Source: Geotalea sp. SG265
GTDB taxonomy: Bacteria > Desulfobacterota > Desulfuromonadia > Geobacterales > Geobacteraceae
NCBI RefSeq assembly: GCF_022808985.1
Contig: NZ_JAKZFT010000007.1
Location: 153,820-217,819, forward strand
Length of the DNA stretch: 64,000 nt
Direction: 5' to 3'
Below the pieces are notes generated by a model. The model saw only the letters and a program-made list of their open reading frames with translations, made no database searches and was not told the DNA's origin. Of the stretch, positions 39,597 to 48,447 are shown one piece after another. Made by a program: the position numbers and the translations under genes. How positions within the stretch are numbered: the first letter of the stretch is position 1; the number at the start of each line of letters is the position of its first letter.

Positions 39597-39690
39597 CCTC
39601 CCCTTATCTAAGGGGAGGGACGCCATGGTGCCACCGTTGGAGGTTCCTCCGATGTGGCCACAATTTTCCCCCTCTTAAGATAAGAGGGGG
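39597..39690. repeat. REP-like pair of palindromes between bbsG and bbsH
   Basis: Two perfect inverted repeats: CCTCCCCTTA-TC-TAAGGGGAGG (39597-39618) and CCCCCTCTTA-AGA-TAAGAGGGGG (39668-39690). Between them, near 39640-39651, is a smaller GGAGG-TT-CCTCC. The two outer palindromes resemble each other in sequence, as in paired extragenic palindromic elements. Confidence 0.7.
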
Positions 39691-39753
39691 TAGGGGGAGT
39701 TACGAACCGATGCTCAGCAGTTATAAAACTATACGCCATACCAGGAGGATGCA

Positions 39754-40524
39754 ATGGGAGTTGATTTCGTAACCGAGGGGAATGTCGCCTATATCACCTT
39801 AAATCGGCCGGACGCCATGAATGCGCTGGATCCCGAAGGGCTGGTGCGGCTGGCGGAGGTCTGGGGGGAGGTGAAGACAAACCCCGACATCCGGGTGGCG
39901 GTGCTGACCGGGGCAGGGGAGAAAGCTTTCTGCACCGGCACGGACATGAAAAAGGCGAAGGTGCCGGACGAATGCATGGCTGCCCTCTACTACAGGGAGG
40001 GACAGCCGATCATCCCCCACATGAAGATGTGGAAGCCGATCATCGCCTGCATCAACGGCTACGCCATTGGTGGGGGGCTGGAGATGGCCCTGGCGTGTGA
40101 CCTCCGGATCTGCAGCACCACGGCCAAGTTTGGTCTGACCGAGACCAAGGTGGCGAGCCTTGCCGGTCTGAACGGGACCCAGTGCCTGCCCAGAGCCGTT
40201 CCCCAGGCGGTTGCCATGAAAATGCTCCTGACCGGTGAAATGATCGATGCCGCCGAGGCGCACCGGGTGGGACTGGTCAGCGATGTGGCCGAGCCGGACC
40301 AGTTGATGGCGCTGGCCAGGAAATATGCGGAAAAGATCGCCGGCAATGCCCCCTTGAGCGTCATGGCCGCCAAGCAGGCGGCGGTAATGGGGCTGGACAT
40401 GCCGCTCCCCCATGCCATCGACTTCTCGTACCTGTTGTGGGGAATCCTCCGGGATACGGAAGACCGCAAGGAGGGCTTCACCGCCTTTGCCGAAAAGAGA
40501 GCGCCCCAGTACCGGGGAAGATAA
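39754..40524 (+). CDS. bbsH: (E)-phenylitaconyl-CoA hydratase
   Basis: 256-residue crotonase-fold enzyme that adds water to phenylitaconyl-CoA. The oxyanion-hole segments (TGAGEKAFCTGTD and NGYAIGGGLEMALACD) and both expected acid residues, Glu110 (GGGLE) and Glu130 (FGLTETK), are present. SD CCAGGAGGATGCA. Length and ending (FAEKRAPQYRGR) match the family. It follows the REP-like element and precedes etfB by 24 bp. Confidence 0.9.
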   Translation: MGVDFVTEGNVAYITLNRPDAMNALDPEGLVRLAEVWGEVKTNPDIRVAVLTGAGEKAFCTGTDMKKAKVPDECMAALYYREGQPIIPHMKMWKPIIACINGYAIGGGLEMALACDLRICSTTAKFGLTETKVASLAGLNGTQCLPRAVPQAVAMKMLLTGEMIDAAEAHRVGLVSDVAEPDQLMALARKYAEKIAGNAPLSVMAAKQAAVMGLDMPLPHAIDFSYLLWGILRDTEDRKEGFTAFAEKRAPQYRGR

Positions 40525-40548
40525 TCCCCAACTGAAAGTGAGGAACCT

Positions 40549-41304
40549 ATGCACATAGTGGTCTTGGCAAAAGTTGTCCCCGATTACGAAGTCCCGTCGG
40601 CGGACTTCGAGCTGGTGGAGAACAGGGCCCATCCCCGTTATACCCGCATGATCGGCTTATACGATGAAAATGCCGTCGAACTTGGGGTGCAGCTCAAGGA
40701 GAAGCTTGGGGCGGACCTGACCATCGTCTCCTATGGCCTGAGCGACGACGTGCAGTTCCTCAGAAAAGCGCTGGCTATGGGTGCGGACAAGGTGGTCCTG
40801 GTGGAGGGAAATTCGGACGATCCCTACGTCATCGCCGCCAACTTGAAGGATGCCATCGGCCGGCAGGGAAACGTGGACCTGGTCTTGGCGGGCCGCCAGT
40901 CCTCGGATATGGACCGTGGGGTTGTGCCGGGGGTGCTGGCAGGCATGCTCGACCTCCCCTTTGTCCCCCAGGCCTGCAGCGTGGAAAGCGCGGAGGGGGG
41001 GTGGAAGATCGCCCAGATAACCGAAATCGGCAAGCGGCTCTTGAAGCTCTCCGGCAAGGGGGTGCTCTCCATCACCAGCGTCCCGGAGAATGTTCCCCGA
41101 ATTCCGGCGGTAAAGGCGATTTTTGCGGCCAAGAAGAAGCCGGTGGAAAAGCTGGCCGAGATCGGGGCTCGGAAGATGAGCATCTCCGAACTGTCGGTGA
41201 GCATCCCCAAAGTGGAATCCAACTGCGAACAGATACCGGCCGAGGATATGGACGATGCTGTCCGCCAGCTTCTGAGAAGGCTCAAGGAGGAGCGGTACCT
41301 ATGA
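40549..41304 (+). CDS. etfB: electron transfer flavoprotein beta subunit
   Basis: 251 residues. Starts MHIVVLAKVVPDYEVP with NAVELGVQLKEKLGADLTIVSYG, and the adenine-nucleotide region VDLVLAGRQSSDMDRGVVPG. With EtfA it forms the FAD-carrying ETF that takes electrons from acyl-CoA dehydrogenases, here presumably BbsG. It overlaps etfA by 4 bp (ATGA). Confidence 0.92.
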   Translation: MHIVVLAKVVPDYEVPSADFELVENRAHPRYTRMIGLYDENAVELGVQLKEKLGADLTIVSYGLSDDVQFLRKALAMGADKVVLVEGNSDDPYVIAANLKDAIGRQGNVDLVLAGRQSSDMDRGVVPGVLAGMLDLPFVPQACSVESAEGGWKIAQITEIGKRLLKLSGKGVLSITSVPENVPRIPAVKAIFAAKKKPVEKLAEIGARKMSISELSVSIPKVESNCEQIPAEDMDDAVRQLLRRLKEERYL

Positions 41305-42188
41305 AAACGCTGATCATCGAAACGGCCAATGCAAAGATTCTCGGGGAACTGGTAAGCGCAGCAAGGATCTTCGGCCCGACCCCCGATGTGGTCGTGCTGG
41401 GAGCAGGCGAGCTTCCGGGGAGCTACGGCAAGGCCTATCGGCTGCCCGACACCCTGGGGGCGAACCTGGGAACGGGGCTTGCCGACCTCATCAAAAACGA
41501 GGGATACGAACTGATTCTCCTCAGCGCCACGGCCATCGGCAGCGGCCTGGCCGGTCCCCTGGCGGTCAGCCTGGGGGCGCCGATCCTTTCCGAGGTCACC
41601 GCCATCACGCCGGATCTCACCATCGAGCGGTCACTCTACGGGTCCAAGGCGGTTGCCCGCTACAAGGTGGAGTCAGGGCCCCTGGTCCTGACCGTCAAGC
41701 GCAAATACTTCGAGGCGGCAGTTCTGGAAGGCACGACACCGACCGTCGATCTGCCTGCCGGGCCGCAGAGGGTAGCCCTTCTGGAAGAGATCGAAGAGGA
41801 GCGCCAGGGGGTTCCCCTAGAAGACGCAGAGGTGATCGTCACCGGCGGCAGGGGAATCGGCAGCGGCGACAACTTCGTCATCCTGAGCGACATGGCGGGA
41901 CTTTTGAAGGGGGCGGTCGGTGCCTCCCGGGGAGCCGTGGACGAGGGGTGGATGCCCCCCGGTGCCCAGATCGGCCAGACCGGTAAAATCGTTGCGCCCA
42001 ACGTCTATTTCGCCGTCGGAGTATCAGGCGCCAGCCAGCACTTGGCAGGGATCCCCAATGCCAAATGCGTTGTCGCCATCAACAAGGACAATGAGGCAAA
42101 TATCTTTAAAAGGGCCAGGTTCGGCATCGTCGGAGACTACAAAAAGGCCGTGCCCGCCCTGATTAACGCCCTCAAGGAGAGTGCCTGA
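41301..42188 (+). CDS. etfA: electron transfer flavoprotein alpha subunit
   Basis: 295 residues. The C-terminal FAD-binding domain is well conserved: VIVTGGRGIGSGDNF, GAVGASRGAVDEGWMPPGAQIGQTGKIVAPNVYFAVGVSGASQHLAGI and VAINKDNEANIFKRARFGIVGDY. The start at 41301 overlaps the etfB stop. It hands electrons from BbsG to the membrane oxidoreductase encoded next. Confidence 0.94.
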   Translation: MKTLIIETANAKILGELVSAARIFGPTPDVVVLGAGELPGSYGKAYRLPDTLGANLGTGLADLIKNEGYELILLSATAIGSGLAGPLAVSLGAPILSEVTAITPDLTIERSLYGSKAVARYKVESGPLVLTVKRKYFEAAVLEGTTPTVDLPAGPQRVALLEEIEEERQGVPLEDAEVIVTGGRGIGSGDNFVILSDMAGLLKGAVGASRGAVDEGWMPPGAQIGQTGKIVAPNVYFAVGVSGASQHLAGIPNAKCVVAINKDNEANIFKRARFGIVGDYKKAVPALINALKESA

Positions 42189-42189
42189 C

Positions 42190-44157
42190 ATGGAACGGGT
42201 ACCCTACTGGAATATCAGCTTCGGCCTTCTGATAGACATCCTCTCCCTGCCGGCCCTGGCCATCTTCGGGTATGGCATTTACCGCCACTGGCTGCGCATA
42301 CGGCAGGGCAAGGCCAACATCAAGCTGGGGCTGACCCTGGAGGCGTTGAAGGTGGGACCGCTGTATCTGCGCTCCTTCATCACCCGGGGCATTGTGGGGA
42401 CCCGCATCTATAAAAAGCTGTTCACCGGCGTGGCCCACGGCCTCCTGTTCTGGGGGATGATCGTGTTGACCGTGGGGACCGTGCTGGTATTTGCCAATGT
42501 GCTCTTCGGCATCCCCGTGTTCAGGGGGGAGTTCAATCGTCTCTGTATGGGCGCTTTCCTCGACGTCGCCGGGCTGGCTGCCCTGGCCGGGGTGCTGTTT
42601 CTGCTCATCCGGCGGCTCTTCCCGCCGGAGCGGTTGACCTGCTTCAAGGCCAATACCGGCTTCATCCTCATGGAGGTGGGGATCATCGCCATCATCGTCA
42701 CCGGCTTCTTCATCGAAGGAGCGCGGATCGCCCAGAATGGCGCCGATCCCGGCTCGTTCGTGGGGAACTGGCTGGCGGCGCAGCTGACAGGCGGCGGAGG
42801 GCTCTCCACAATCCACCGGTACCTCTGGTGGAGCCACGGTCTCATCGCCCTCGCCCTGATCGCCTACATCCCGTACTCCCCCCTGGTCCATCTGGTACTG
42901 GCCCCGGCCAATGCGGGGCTCGACATCCCGGTTCCCGGCCCCAAGATGGGGGTCGTGGATTTCGAGGCCTTCGAAGGGGAGGGGGAGGAGGAGACACCGA
43001 GCCTTGGGGTGAGCAAACTGGCCGATTTCAGCCGCAAGAACCTGCTGGACATCTCCACCTGCCTGAAATGCGGCCGCTGTCACGAGGTCTGCCCTGCGGC
43101 CCAGACCGGCAAAAAGCTCTCTCCCAAGGGGGTCATGACCACCCTTGCCGAATACCTGCAGCAGGGAAAGATGGACGACGAGTCGCTCCTTGACACCATA
43201 ACCACCGATGCTATTTACAGCTGCACCACCTGCGCGGCATGCATGGAGGCGTGCCCGGTGGCGGTGAACCAGCCAAATGCCATCCTCAGGATGCGGCAGC
43301 ACCTGCTCATGGAGCGCTCTGAGATGCCTGAGATCATGGGGCAGGCGAACCGAAGCCTGGAAGCTCGCCATCACCCCTTCATCGGCACCGGCTTCGGCCC
43401 CAACGACTGGCGCAAGGGGCTGGAAGTCCCGATCTTTGAAAAGGGAAAGACGGAGTATCTCCTCTGGATAGGCTGCTCGATTGCCTACGAGGAGCGGGCC
43501 CAGCATGTTGGCCGGGCCATGGTCGCCATCCTCAAGAATGCCGGCGTTTCCTTCGGCATCCTGGAGGAGAACCGCTGCACCGGCGATCCGGCCAAGCAGA
43601 TGGGGAACGAGTTCCTTTTCACCGAGATTGCCGGCCAGAATATCGAGGAGTTCAACGAGCTGGGGGTGACCAAGGTCATCACCATGTGCCCCCACTGTTT
43701 CAACAGCTTTACCCGCCATTATCCGCTCCTGGGGGCCAAGTTCGAGGTCATTCCCCACGCGGTCCTCATACGGAACCTGATAGCCTCAGGGGCCATATGG
43801 CTTAAGAACAGCGGACTGGCTATCTGCTACCACGACCCCTGCTACCTGGGGAGACACAACCGGCTGTTCTCGGAACCGCGCCAGGTGGTCTCATCCATCG
43901 GTAAGCTCGTTGAGATGCCGCGAAACGGGTGCGAAAGCTTCTGCTGCGGCGCCGGTGGCGGCAATTACTGGACCGAGGAAGAGGGAACCCGGATCAATCA
44001 GACCCGGGCCAAGGAGGCGCTGGATACCGGCGCCAAGACCATCGCCACCGCCTGTCCCTTCTGTATGCTGATGTTGACCGACGGCCTGAAGAAGTTCACG
44101 GAGGAACAGCTGGTGAAGGATATCGCCGAGTTGGTGTGCAGTCAGATGGAAGCGTGA
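42190..44157 (+). CDS. membrane Fe-S ETF:quinone oxidoreductase (EMO-type)
   Basis: 655 residues. The N-terminal half is a NarI-like membrane domain of five to six helices (residues about 8-240). It is followed by two ferredoxin-type [4Fe-4S] motifs (CLKCGRCHEVCP and CTTCAACMEACP) and two CCG-type, HdrD-like cysteine regions (CPHCFNSF; CCGAGGGNYW). This architecture is known for enzymes passing ETF electrons to menaquinone. Placement right after etfBA fits reoxidation of ETF during benzylsuccinyl-CoA oxidation. The ATG at 42190 has AAGGAG at 10 nt. Confidence 0.88.
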   Translation: MERVPYWNISFGLLIDILSLPALAIFGYGIYRHWLRIRQGKANIKLGLTLEALKVGPLYLRSFITRGIVGTRIYKKLFTGVAHGLLFWGMIVLTVGTVLVFANVLFGIPVFRGEFNRLCMGAFLDVAGLAALAGVLFLLIRRLFPPERLTCFKANTGFILMEVGIIAIIVTGFFIEGARIAQNGADPGSFVGNWLAAQLTGGGGLSTIHRYLWWSHGLIALALIAYIPYSPLVHLVLAPANAGLDIPVPGPKMGVVDFEAFEGEGEEETPSLGVSKLADFSRKNLLDISTCLKCGRCHEVCPAAQTGKKLSPKGVMTTLAEYLQQGKMDDESLLDTITTDAIYSCTTCAACMEACPVAVNQPNAILRMRQHLLMERSEMPEIMGQANRSLEARHHPFIGTGFGPNDWRKGLEVPIFEKGKTEYLLWIGCSIAYEERAQHVGRAMVAILKNAGVSFGILEENRCTGDPAKQMGNEFLFTEIAGQNIEEFNELGVTKVITMCPHCFNSFTRHYPLLGAKFEVIPHAVLIRNLIASGAIWLKNSGLAICYHDPCYLGRHNRLFSEPRQVVSSIGKLVEMPRNGCESFCCGAGGGNYWTEEEGTRINQTRAKEALDTGAKTIATACPFCMLMLTDGLKKFTEEQLVKDIAELVCSQMEA

Positions 44158-44211
44158 CAAAGATCATTTTTTTCATAAAAGAGTGCTTGAAACAACGACA
44201 GGAGGAGCGTC

Positions 44212-44652
44212 ATGGCTCAGGAAGAAACCCAGAAAAAGAAGACCAAGGAAAAGGAACCGGATATCACCTTTTTCCATCCGGATATACTGGAAGTGCCAGA
44301 GAACGGCGGCCTTCCCTATTTGAAAGGGTATCGTTGCAAGAAGTGCGGCCAGCTGGATTTTAAAACCGAGATGTGCACCAGCTGCTGGGGCCAGGACTTC
44401 GAAATAGTCCCCCTTTCCCGCAGGGGCAAGGTCTACAGTTTTTCGGACATCTATATCGGCCAACAGGGGCTGGCAACCCCCTACATCTTCGCCTATGTGG
44501 ATCTCCCCGAAAACCTGCGGGTGTTCGCCCAACTGGAGGGGGAGGTCAACACCTATCGCTGCGACGAAGAGGTGGAACTGACCCTGGGGCCGATCAGGAT
44601 GAACAACGATAACCTGCCGATCATCAGCTACAAGTTTAAAAAAATCGCCTAG
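44212..44652 (+). CDS. bbsA: benzoylsuccinyl-CoA thiolase Zn-finger subunit BbsA
   Basis: 146 residues: charged N-terminus, then a rubredoxin-like Zn ribbon (CKKCGQLDFKTEMCTSC, four Cys at about 43-60) and a DUF35 OB-fold. In the known BbsAB thiolase this small subunit is integrated with BbsB. It precedes bbsB by 27 bp. SD GGAGGAGCGTC. Confidence 0.88.
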   Translation: MAQEETQKKKTKEKEPDITFFHPDILEVPENGGLPYLKGYRCKKCGQLDFKTEMCTSCWGQDFEIVPLSRRGKVYSFSDIYIGQQGLATPYIFAYVDLPENLRVFAQLEGEVNTYRCDEEVELTLGPIRMNNDNLPIISYKFKKIA

Positions 44653-44679
44653 ATATGGAGAGAAACAGGAGATTGTCAT

Positions 44680-45852
44680 ATGAAATTACAGCGTGAAGTT
44701 TACATCGCAGGGGTGGGAGAAACGAAATTCGGGAAGCATAACGTCGATTTCGATGTCCTGGGAAGGGAAGCTGCCCTGCAGGCGATGAACGGGTCGAATA
44801 TCAACAGGCCGGACATGATCCAGAGCGCCTATGTGGGAAACGGCATGAATGACATGACGACAGGCCAGGCTGTTTTCAGGGGGCTGGGGATGTGCGGGCC
44901 CAATCTGCCGATAATCAATGTGCAGAGCGCCTGCTCAGCCGGGGCCATGGCGGTGTACTGCGCCATCAAGGATGTGGCCACGGGGCTAACCGATCTTTCC
45001 ATTGGTGTCGGCTGCGAGAACCACACCATGCATAGGCAGAGCGGAGCCGCCTTCAGTGCGGCCAGGTCGGACATCGAAACCATGCACGGGGCGGTGATGA
45101 CCGGCAAGTATGCCATGAGGGCCACCCGGTACATGCATGAGACCGGCGCCACCATCGAGGATCTGGCGATGATCACGGTGAAGAACCGCAAGCACGCCAC
45201 CCACAACCCCAATGCTTGGTTCAAGGGGGCGATCACGGTGGAGGAAGTCGTCAATTCCCGCATGGTCGCCTATCCCATGACCCTGCAGCAATGTTGCGGT
45301 ATTGCCGATGGTGCAGCCGCGGTGGTGGTCGGCTCCAAGGCGATGATGAAAAAGCTGGGGATTGCCAAGCCGGTCAAGGTGGCAGGTGTGGTGGTGGAAT
45401 CTGGGCCGTACCATAACCGGCCGCGGGATATTACCGGTGACGATATCACTGAGACGACCTCGGAAAAGCTTTACGAGGAATCGGGGATAGGCCCGAAAGA
45501 GGTCAATATTCTCGAGTTGCACGATGCCTTTACCATTGCCGAGCTTCTCTATTACGAGTGCATGGGGCTCTGCAAAAAGGGGGATGGGCTCAAGTTCCTG
45601 AGGGACGGCCAGTCCACCTATGGCGGTCAGTGCGTGGTGAGCCCCCGGGGCGGGTTGCTCTCCTACGGCCACCCCATCGGCGCCTCCGGGGCGGCCCAGA
45701 TAGCCCAGAACGTGAAACAGCTGCGCGGCGAGTGCGGCGGCCATCAGGTTGGCCCCACCCCCAAGGTCGCCATGTCCCACGTCACCGGCGGCGGTCTTTC
45801 CGGTACCGAACATGCGGCCTGCACCATGCACATGCTGGTCAAGGGTTGGTAG
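44680..45852 (+). CDS. bbsB: benzoylsuccinyl-CoA thiolase catalytic subunit BbsB
   Basis: 390-residue SCP2/acetyl-CoA-acetyltransferase-like thiolase. Nucleophilic Cys85 lies in [11 protein letters not shown]. The His motif [10 protein letters not shown] and the C-terminal Gly-rich segment ([13 protein letters not shown]) are visible; the second Cys of classical thiolases is not at its usual position. It cleaves benzoylsuccinyl-CoA with CoA to benzoyl-CoA and succinyl-CoA, the last bbs step. Succinyl-CoA is re-used by BbsEF. Confidence 0.9.
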   Translation: MKLQREVYIAGVGETKFGKHNVDFDVLGREAALQAMNGSNINRPDMIQSAYVGNGMNDMTTGQAVFRGLGMCGPNLPIINVQSACSAGAMAVYCAIKDVATGLTDLSIGVGCENHTMHRQSGAAFSAARSDIETMHGAVMTGKYAMRATRYMHETGATIEDLAMITVKNRKHATHNPNAWFKGAITVEEVVNSRMVAYPMTLQQCCGIADGAAAVVVGSKAMMKKLGIAKPVKVAGVVVESGPYHNRPRDITGDDITETTSEKLYEESGIGPKEVNILELHDAFTIAELLYYECMGLCKKGDGLKFLRDGQSTYGGQCVVSPRGGLLSYGHPIGASGAAQIAQNVKQLRGECGGHQVGPTPKVAMSHVTGGGLSGTEHAACTMHMLVKGW

Positions 45853-45899
45853 GGGCAGGTTCGGATCATTTATCTCAGCAACGGTAAGGAGATGCAGTC

Positions 45900-46646
45900 A
45901 TGAAAGACAGAACAGCACTGATAGTGGGAGCGGCAAACGATATCGGCGGGGCGATCAGCGTCAAATTCGCCGGGCGCGGCGCACGGCTGGTACTGATCGA
46001 TTCGGATCAGCAGAAACTGGAGAAGGTATTTGCCAAAGTGGCAGCGGCAGGCGCCAAAGCTGAGTGCATTGCGGTAGACTGGGCGAATTCCGCAGCGGTC
46101 ACTTCTGCCGTGGATACCATTGTCAAGAAATACGGCGCACTGGACATCCTGGTCAACGCTATCGACCAGAGGGACGGTGTACCGATCACTGAAGGCACCG
46201 TCGAGACCTGGGAGCGCTCTCTGAAAGAAAACATCACCCCGCTGGTCTCCTTCTCCCTGAATGTGATCCCGGTGATGAGGAACCAGAAGTATGGCCGGAT
46301 CGTGAATATCGGCAGCTTGGAGTATCTGGGGACGCCGAAACAGGCCAACTACAGCGCCGCCAAATCAGCCATCTTCGGGTTGACCCGCTCCTTTGCCCTT
46401 GAGTTGGCCAAGGACGGTATTACCGTAAACCAGATCCTGAAGGGGGACGTCAAGACGGCAGAATGCCCTCTTTCCCCTGAAGAAGAGGAGAAGGGTGCGG
46501 CCCAGTTGCCGGTGCAGCGCCTGGGCAAGCCGGAGGACATTGCCTATGCGGCGGCGTATCTTGCCTCGGGGCTGAGCGGCTATGTCACGGGACAGAACCT
46601 TATCGTCTGCGGCGGCAAGAGCATCTATTCGTCAATGTCCGCCTAG
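45900..46646 (+). CDS. bbsC: hydroxybenzylsuccinyl-CoA dehydrogenase, BbsC subunit (probably non-catalytic)
   Basis: 248-residue short-chain dehydrogenase partner of BbsD. The Rossmann Gly motif is altered (VGAANDIGG instead of TGxxxGIG) and the NNAG motif reads NAID. Tyr and Lys of YSAAK remain, but the Ser-Tyr spacing is one residue short. These losses fit published reports that BbsC is a pseudoenzyme subunit of heteromeric BbsCD. Confidence 0.87.
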   Translation: MKDRTALIVGAANDIGGAISVKFAGRGARLVLIDSDQQKLEKVFAKVAAAGAKAECIAVDWANSAAVTSAVDTIVKKYGALDILVNAIDQRDGVPITEGTVETWERSLKENITPLVSFSLNVIPVMRNQKYGRIVNIGSLEYLGTPKQANYSAAKSAIFGLTRSFALELAKDGITVNQILKGDVKTAECPLSPEEEEKGAAQLPVQRLGKPEDIAYAAAYLASGLSGYVTGQNLIVCGGKSIYSSMSA

Positions 46647-46671
46647 GCGGTAGAGATAGAGGAGGAATATT

Positions 46672-47421
46672 ATGGCAGGTTTACAGGGCAAGGTGGCATT
46701 GATAACCGGCTCGGCAAGCGGTATGGGGAAGAAGACGGCCCAGCGACTCGCCGAGAGGGGAGCAAAGATCGTCATCAACGACATTGTTTCAGAAAAAGTC
46801 GATCAGACGGTTCAGGAATTTTCGGCGCAAGGGTTTGAGGTGATGGGTGTGGTTGCCGACATTTGCAAAACCTCCGCCGTTCAGGAGATGGTGAAGAGCG
46901 CAGTGGAGAGGTTCGGCTCCCTGGATATACTCGTCAACAATGCGGGGATGGAAAGGGCCGGCGCACTGAGAAACCTCAGCGAACAGGACTGGGATCTGAC
47001 GGTAAACGTCAACCTCAAGGGGGCCTTTCTCTGCAGCCAGGCGGTGCATGGCCACATGATCGAAAAAGGAGGGGGACGGATCGTCAATATCGCCTCCAGG
47101 GCATGGCTGGGAGGTGCGGGACAGGCACCCTACTCGTCGGCCAAGGCCGGCCTGGTGGGGCTTACCAGGACCCTTGCGCTGGAATTGGGGCGCAAGGGGG
47201 TAACCGTCAACTGTATTGCCCCCGGCCTCATCCATACCCCCATGTGGGACGAGCTGCCGGAAAAGAACCGGAACGGCTTTCTTGCCAAGCAGCCCATGGG
47301 CAAAATCGGCGAAGATGAAGACATTGCCAATGCGGTCCTTTTTTTCCTGGATGACGAGGCCTCGTTCATCACCGGCCAGGTCTTCTATGTCTGTGGCGGG
47401 AGAAGCCTGTTCGCAGGGTAG
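46672..47421 (+). CDS. bbsD: hydroxybenzylsuccinyl-CoA dehydrogenase, catalytic BbsD subunit
   Basis: 249-residue SDR enzyme oxidising 2-(alpha-hydroxybenzyl)succinyl-CoA to benzoylsuccinyl-CoA with NAD. All expected motifs are intact: ITGSASGMGKK, VNNAGMERAG, Ser in IASRAWLGG, and YSSAK. C-terminal TGQVFYVCGGRS is typical. SD AGGAGGAATATT. It follows bbsC by 25 bp. Confidence 0.9.
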   Translation: MAGLQGKVALITGSASGMGKKTAQRLAERGAKIVINDIVSEKVDQTVQEFSAQGFEVMGVVADICKTSAVQEMVKSAVERFGSLDILVNNAGMERAGALRNLSEQDWDLTVNVNLKGAFLCSQAVHGHMIEKGGGRIVNIASRAWLGGAGQAPYSSAKAGLVGLTRTLALELGRKGVTVNCIAPGLIHTPMWDELPEKNRNGFLAKQPMGKIGEDEDIANAVLFFLDDEASFITGQVFYVCGGRSLFAG

Positions 47422-47434
47422 TAGGTAAGAAACA

Positions 47435-47513
47435 GGTGCTGTCGACTGCGGTATTTTGCATGGATACAAAATTGGGGCTCATAGACCCTTGGGGAAAAGG
47501 AGTCGGCAGCACC
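47435..47513 (+). repeat. long inverted repeat downstream of bbsD
   Basis: Arms GGTGCTGTCGACT (47435-47447) and AGTCGGCAGCACC (47501-47513) pair over 13 bp with one mismatch; the loop is 53 nt. No T run follows. It could be a processing or attenuation hairpin separating bbsD from the accessory genes. Confidence 0.6.
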
Positions 47514-47553
47514 AGTCACCGTAACCTCGGGGGTGGGAAAGGAAGGTTGGGAC

Positions 47554-47697
47554 ATGAAGAAAGAAACTAGTGACCAGTTGAAATACACGAGCAATGATGA
47601 ACTTTACCCTACGGAAATCACCTTTCCTGGTGGTTTGAAGATTCGCCTGGGATGTTCGGAAGATGGTCAGGCTTACCTGAAGGTAGAGCCTGCCTGA
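47554..47697 (+). CDS. 47-residue protein of unknown function
   Basis: A small ORF between bbsD and the cNMP-fold gene. It starts at ATG 47554 with GGAAGG at 7 nt and ends 19 bp before the next ATG. The sequence has an acidic/polar start and a beta-like core (TEITFPGGLKIRLGC). No family recognised. Its SD and tight placement support translation. Confidence 0.5.
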   Translation: MKKETSDQLKYTSNDELYPTEITFPGGLKIRLGCSEDGQAYLKVEPA

Positions 47698-47716
47698 GAT
47701 CAAAGGAGGAACAGCC

Positions 47717-48142
47717 ATGATTTCACCAGAACTCTTGCGGCCTTATCGCTTCTTCGCCTCGCTGACGGAGGAACAAGTCAAGGACATCGCCGCCATCGGC
47801 GAAGAAAAAACCTTTCCCTCCGGTAGCATTATTTTCAAGGAAAATACCAATGCCGACAACCTGATGCTCCTGCTGGAAGGGGGCGTGGAGCTGTTCTACA
47901 GCGGCGGAGGGGCAGGATGTGCTGCTAATGCCCCGGTTTGCTCCATCGTTCCCGGGGCGATCTTCGGTGTTTCGTCACTGATAAAGCCTTACCAATACAC
48001 TGCCTCTGCTCGGGCAACCAAACCGGTCAAGGTAGTGGATATCAATGGGGCGCGGCTGCGTGAAATGTCGGAAAAGAACCAAGCCCTGGGGCAGGTGCTG
48101 ATGAACAACGTCGCGGCAGCGGTACTCGCCCGCCTGCACTGA
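47717..48142 (+). CDS. cyclic-nucleotide-binding-fold protein
   Basis: 141 residues with a single Crp-like beta-barrel (FFASLTEEQVKDIAAIGEEKTFPSGSIIFKEN, then LMLLLEGGVELFY and GAIFGVSSLIKPYQYTASARATKPVKV). There is no HTH domain, so it is not a stand-alone transcription factor. The usual phosphate-binding GE..A(L/I)..R(T/S)A segment is degenerate (GVSSLI..ASARA). SD AAAGGAGG at 7 nt. Role unknown; it sits in the tail of the bbs gene run. Confidence 0.75.
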   Translation: MISPELLRPYRFFASLTEEQVKDIAAIGEEKTFPSGSIIFKENTNADNLMLLLEGGVELFYSGGGAGCAANAPVCSIVPGAIFGVSSLIKPYQYTASARATKPVKVVDINGARLREMSEKNQALGQVLMNNVAAAVLARLH

Positions 48143-48192
48143 TGATGAAAATTGACGCCATGCTGAAAAAAAGCATATTGAGAGGATTCGGT

Positions 48193-48426
48193 ATGACAAC
48201 GAAAACTGCTGAATATGAAGCACTGGTCAAGGAAAAAGCTTTGTCACTGCAAACGAATGCCGGTGATTGTATAGCACACGGAAATGAGGGAGCCTGTCCT
48301 TGTTGTGGGCATCTGGGAATCTTCGACATGAAAGGTTCAGGTCTTACCGCAGGGTCCATTTATTTCAGCACCGCCGTCAACAAATGGCGCTGCATGGCAT
48401 GCGAGATTGTTCAACTTGGTTATTGA
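48193..48426 (+). CDS. small Zn-ribbon protein (CPCC...CMAC)
   Basis: 77 residues from ATG 48193 (SD GAGAGGAT at 5 nt); an in-frame ATG at 48142 lacks an SD. Two Cys pairs, CPCCGH and CMAC, about 33 residues apart, suggest a Zn or Fe ribbon. No family recognised. Part of a four-gene accessory tail. Confidence 0.6.
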   Translation: MTTKTAEYEALVKEKALSLQTNAGDCIAHGNEGACPCCGHLGIFDMKGSGLTAGSIYFSTAVNKWRCMACEIVQLGY

Positions 48427-48447
48427 GTAGTGCCAGAGGGGACGAAG

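Noticed and set aside
39754..40524. Possible loss of a catalytic Glu in BbsH
   Set aside because: On careful alignment both expected acids are present (Glu110 and Glu130, 20 residues apart as in enoyl-CoA hydratase).
42172..43758. 528-codon minus-strand open frame across the membrane Fe-S oxidoreductase
   Set aside because: The plus-strand protein has clear Fe-S and membrane motifs; the antisense frame has none and lacks a ribosome site.
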